From Dunaliella salina (taxonomy: Eukaryota > Chlorophyta > Chlorophyceae > Chlamydomonadales > Dunaliellaceae), in NCBI GenBank assembly GCA_002284615.2, contig MU069828.1, positions 271,182 to 290,992 of the forward strand: a stretch of 19,811 nucleotides of DNA. Reading direction: 5' to 3'. A model generated the notes under the pieces. The model had not been told where the DNA came from and did no database searches. It saw only the letters and a list, made by a program, of their open reading frames with translations. This document shows, piece after piece, positions 17,254-19,811 of the stretch. Position 1 is the first letter of the stretch; each line of letters begins with the position of its first letter. A program made the translations under genes and the position numbers.

Positions 17254-19443
17254 CACAGCTAGCTCTCCGATCCTTCAGAAAAGTGGCCCGAGCGCACGAT
17301 TGGAGAAATGAAATTGTGCATGCATGTGTGCCTGTTGGCATATTTGAATGCATCTCTGCCCTCTTGTTCATATGGGACTCAGCCACTGATACTCATCAAA
17401 TTTAAGTCCAGCATGTTTGACTTACCAGGGAGAGAATAACACAGTGCCACTGTCACCCACATCGACGTGGGCCAAGGCCAGAGGCAAGGGCGCTGGGCCA
17501 CGGAGCACCTTGCCTTCATTGTTGTAGTGCGAGTTGTGGCACGGGCAGATGAACTGGTTCTCGGCCTGTGGTCAGAATTCGCAGGCACAGCATGAGAACT
17601 CAAAGGTTGGATGCACATATCGCTGACAGCATGCAACCAGACATGCANCATGANTTGTGAACCGCGAAAAATCTGATNCAGGCACAGTGAGCGCCATAGA
17701 CGGAGCTCTACCTACAATGGGAGGATCCTGCTGCACGAAGGATTGAGGCAGTAAGTACTTGGGTCTGGCCTTTCTGCAAAGATCTCACACTTGGGAGGTC
17801 CGCACTACCTCATGACCTTGCTCACCATGATTTTTCATTTGCTTTGCCTAGTGCAGGTCTTNAAACAAACAATTACAGAGCCTAGTGCAGGTTTTAACAA
17901 CAATGACAGCGCCTGCGCCCAATNCAGCGCTTTGGCTGGCCCCCCCCATGGACCCCCCTGTTGTGGTGAATCCACAGTCGCACTTCTAGTCTGGGACAAC
18001 ACAGCTGAAGCAGGCGCACACAGCACAAGATGCACGTCAATCAGCCTTGATACTGGCTATCACATGCACCAATCACTCACCGGCACCCATGGCACAACGC
18101 AGCCCAAGTGGGTGCAGACTGCGTTGAGGCCGTAGCTCATCAGGGAAGCACCATCAGGGGATGTGATGAGGTAGGTTGGGTCACCCTGCACAAAGGGAAG
18201 TTCAAACAAATGATGGATCAAGAATCGGACCTGGTCAGTAAAGCCACGCACCTTAACAGACAGGGTTTTGAATGTAAGAGGAGCTACAATGACCTGAGCA
18301 ATTGTAATTACTCTGTGCCAATGTGCTGGGCATTGCAATGACCAGGGGCAACTTCCTGGGCATGCCTAGGGTCCACAACTTGAATGCTTGAAATGACTTG
18401 TGGGCTTGAATGTCCGCAACAGCTTACGAAGCACATCAGGGTATCCACAGTGCACACACCTTGAGCCCTTGAGTCAGGTCATGAGCGCCAGGTTGAGGAT
18501 GGGCTTTGAGCCAGTCCGCTGCCTTGATGTCTGCGCCAAGGATGTCCCTAGCTGCCTGTGGCTTATTCTCACCACCACCTCTGCAGAATATTAAACAAGG
18601 GTGCAGAAGACTGATGTTACCAAAAAACATTGCGGAACGACACCAAGCTGCAAAAAAGATGCTCACCGCACGTGCGATGTTTCCCTTGTAGCACTTGCCT
18701 CATGCCACTAAGCATGGCAAATTTGGCTGGTGTATGTGCTGGGAGCATGCAAAAATGCAAGGCAATTTCAGGCCTCAGCTGACCCCCTTTACAAATTTTG
18801 GATGGTTTCCAGGAAGTGCTCTCTCTGAACTGCTGTTTAAACTGCTGGTTGAATTGGCACATTCAGTACTTACCCTGGTGGGTACAGGAACTTGAGGAAC
18901 GGACCAGCCAAGGATGCTGTGGGGAGGGCAACACCTGCAGTGAAGAGAGGTGCCAAGGGAAGGCTGATCTTGTACTCAGGTTGCGCAATAATCTTTTTGG
19001 TGCCTATTTTGTTGTCTGGTCACCCTGTCTTCCAGATGCGTACATACCAACGCAACCAAAATCACAGCAAACAACATTACTTTGCAAGTTTACGTCTCGT
19101 GCGCAACAGAATGCTCAAGACACAGCAAGACAATGTCAAGGCTGTTCATTTTCCACTTCCTAACAACTGCACTGCAGCAAGCAAGCACAACGGAGAGAGG
19201 CTTACCAGCAAGAAGCACATTGTTCATGGTCTTCCTCTTCTCCACGTCAGGCATCTCCCACTGCGCTTGCATGTCAGATGCGCTGCAAACTGGCAAGTTT
19301 CTTCTGCTTGCTCCACCCCTGGCCACTCTGTTCAGCGCTGGTGGGATGGTGGCATGAGGCTGTGCGGGTACAAAGCTACTCCTTTGCGAGGCACGAAGGC
19401 TCGGGTTCATCCCCTTGCACATTTGCATAGTCATGTTCGCCAT
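17077..19443 (-). CDS. petC: Chloroplast Rieske iron-sulfur protein of the cytochrome b6f complex, six exons
   Basis: Exons on the minus strand: 19443-19206, 18934-18874, 18580-18460, 18185-18081, 17565-17426 and 17122-17077. They total 711 nt, or 236 residues, with GT-AG introns of 271, 293, 274, 515 and 303 nt and consistent phases. The protein carries electrons from plastoquinol to cytochrome f/plastocyanin in the thylakoid. Residues 1-55 look like a basic, Ser/Arg-rich transit peptide. [10 protein letters not shown] leads into one membrane helix (about 73-97), then the glycine hinge PPGGGG, then GDPTYL. Box I CTHLGC is at 164-169 and box II CPCHNS at 182-187. Expected cluster ligands are C164, H166, C182 and H185, with C169-C184 as the disulfide. 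The C-terminus [10 protein letters not shown] and the VVPW after box I mark b6f rather than bc1. The ATG at 19441-19443 is the first in frame. Box II has Asn where Gly is usual. Confidence 0.95.
17199..17251. repeat. (TG)n microsatellite in the last petC intron
   Basis: About 26 TG units, which read as CA on the petC sense strand, lie within the intron 17123-17425, about 75 bases before the last exon. They do not touch the splice sites. Confidence 0.96.
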
Positions 19444-19783
19444 GTTAGGTTGGTACACTCTCTCAAAAGCCCTCTCCAAAATTCAAATAAAATTGAGAAA
19501 CATTGTGGCAAGTTGAATTCATAAGTGCCTGCCGTACTCGTACGAAGATTACCGCAAGCGCGACGATTACCAAAGCAAGGTTTACCGCATGGTACCATTG
19601 ATAGAATTATCTCATGAACATCATTATGAAATTGAAAAATTGGGTCGCCAATGTTAGTGAGGAAGCCTCGAAAACATGAGGGGAGTGGGAACGTCGCCCT
19701 GGTTTCCCTGGCCTCTGGGACAATTCGAGTCCTCCTCAAGTCATCTTGGGTCCGTGGTTTGCATGCAGGACTCCCTTTAACGC
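19444..19783 (-). promoter_or_regulatory. petC upstream region (5' UTR and promoter presumed)
   Basis: By position this holds the start of transcription of petC. An AT-rich stretch near 19484-19500 (minus strand TTCTCAATTTTATTTGAATT) is the only TATA-like candidate, and it is weak. A 102-codon minus-strand ORF (19431-19739) overlaps the start codon in another frame and has no recognisable content. Confidence 0.35.
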
Positions 19784-19811
19784 TGTGTGTGTGTGTGTGT
19801 GTGTGTGTGTG
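19784..19811. repeat. (TG)n microsatellite at right edge
   Basis: A TG tract runs to the last base of the window, so its full length is unknown. It lies about 340 bases upstream of the petC start codon. Confidence 0.96.

Noticed and set aside
17117..17386. Minus-strand ORF with a poly-His/Thr stretch
   Set aside because: It is a translation of the CA microsatellite in the last petC intron.

Overview
The window looks like nuclear DNA of a green alga. Its right part carries a complete six-exon gene for the chloroplast Rieske iron-sulfur protein of the cytochrome b6f complex (petC, minus strand, 17077-19443) with a transit-peptide-like N-terminus and GT-AG introns. Its left edge carries one exon of a gene resembling the plant/algal DCC (DUF393) thiol-disulfide oxidoreductase family (plus strand, 97-233). 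Organellar targeting, short phase-switching introns and interstitial TTTAGGG-type repeats all fit Viridiplantae. The wording of the repeated ORFs reminds me of abundant hypothetical proteins in prasinophyte-type algae, but that is memory, not a search result. Both window ends lie in CA/TG dinucleotide tracts and scattered N's occur, so this may be a whole draft contig.

Layout: 1-590 end of the DCC-like gene; 591-2300 non-coding or unrecognised sequence with a tandem repeat of about 155 bp; 2300-14885 a dense nest of broken non-LTR-retrotransposon-like elements; 14890-17076 AT-rich non-coding DNA with a possible MITE and simple repeats; 17077-19443 petC; 19444-19811 its upstream region.

The repeat nest holds two families. 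Family 1 (three copies, all minus strand: 2698-4587, 5158-5877, 10278-10713) has a reverse transcriptase ending in a CX2CX9HX4C zinc knuckle and a 3' tail of short TTGTAACC-like repeats. Family 2 (copies split over 2300-4815, 5040-7215, 7216-11645, 7714-10841, 11133-11493 and 11646-14885) encodes, in order, an unusual conserved domain X, a type I RNase H with all four acidic residues, a CX2CX7HX4C knuckle and a PD-(D/E)XK-like nuclease segment. That order matches restriction-like-endonuclease LINEs that carry RNase H (the Dualen/RandI type known from Chlamydomonas). Domain X is not one I can assign securely.

Reading the interrupted frames across junctions shows nesting. Each family 1 copy sits inside a family 2 copy, with short flanking direct repeats (8 bp; 9 bp with one mismatch; 31 bp with three mismatches). 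One family 2 copy (7714-10841) sits inside another with a 7 bp duplication that exactly restores the host frame length. Every copy is broken by stops or frameshifts, so these are relics. The two host-type genes lie at the edges and converge on this repeat island.
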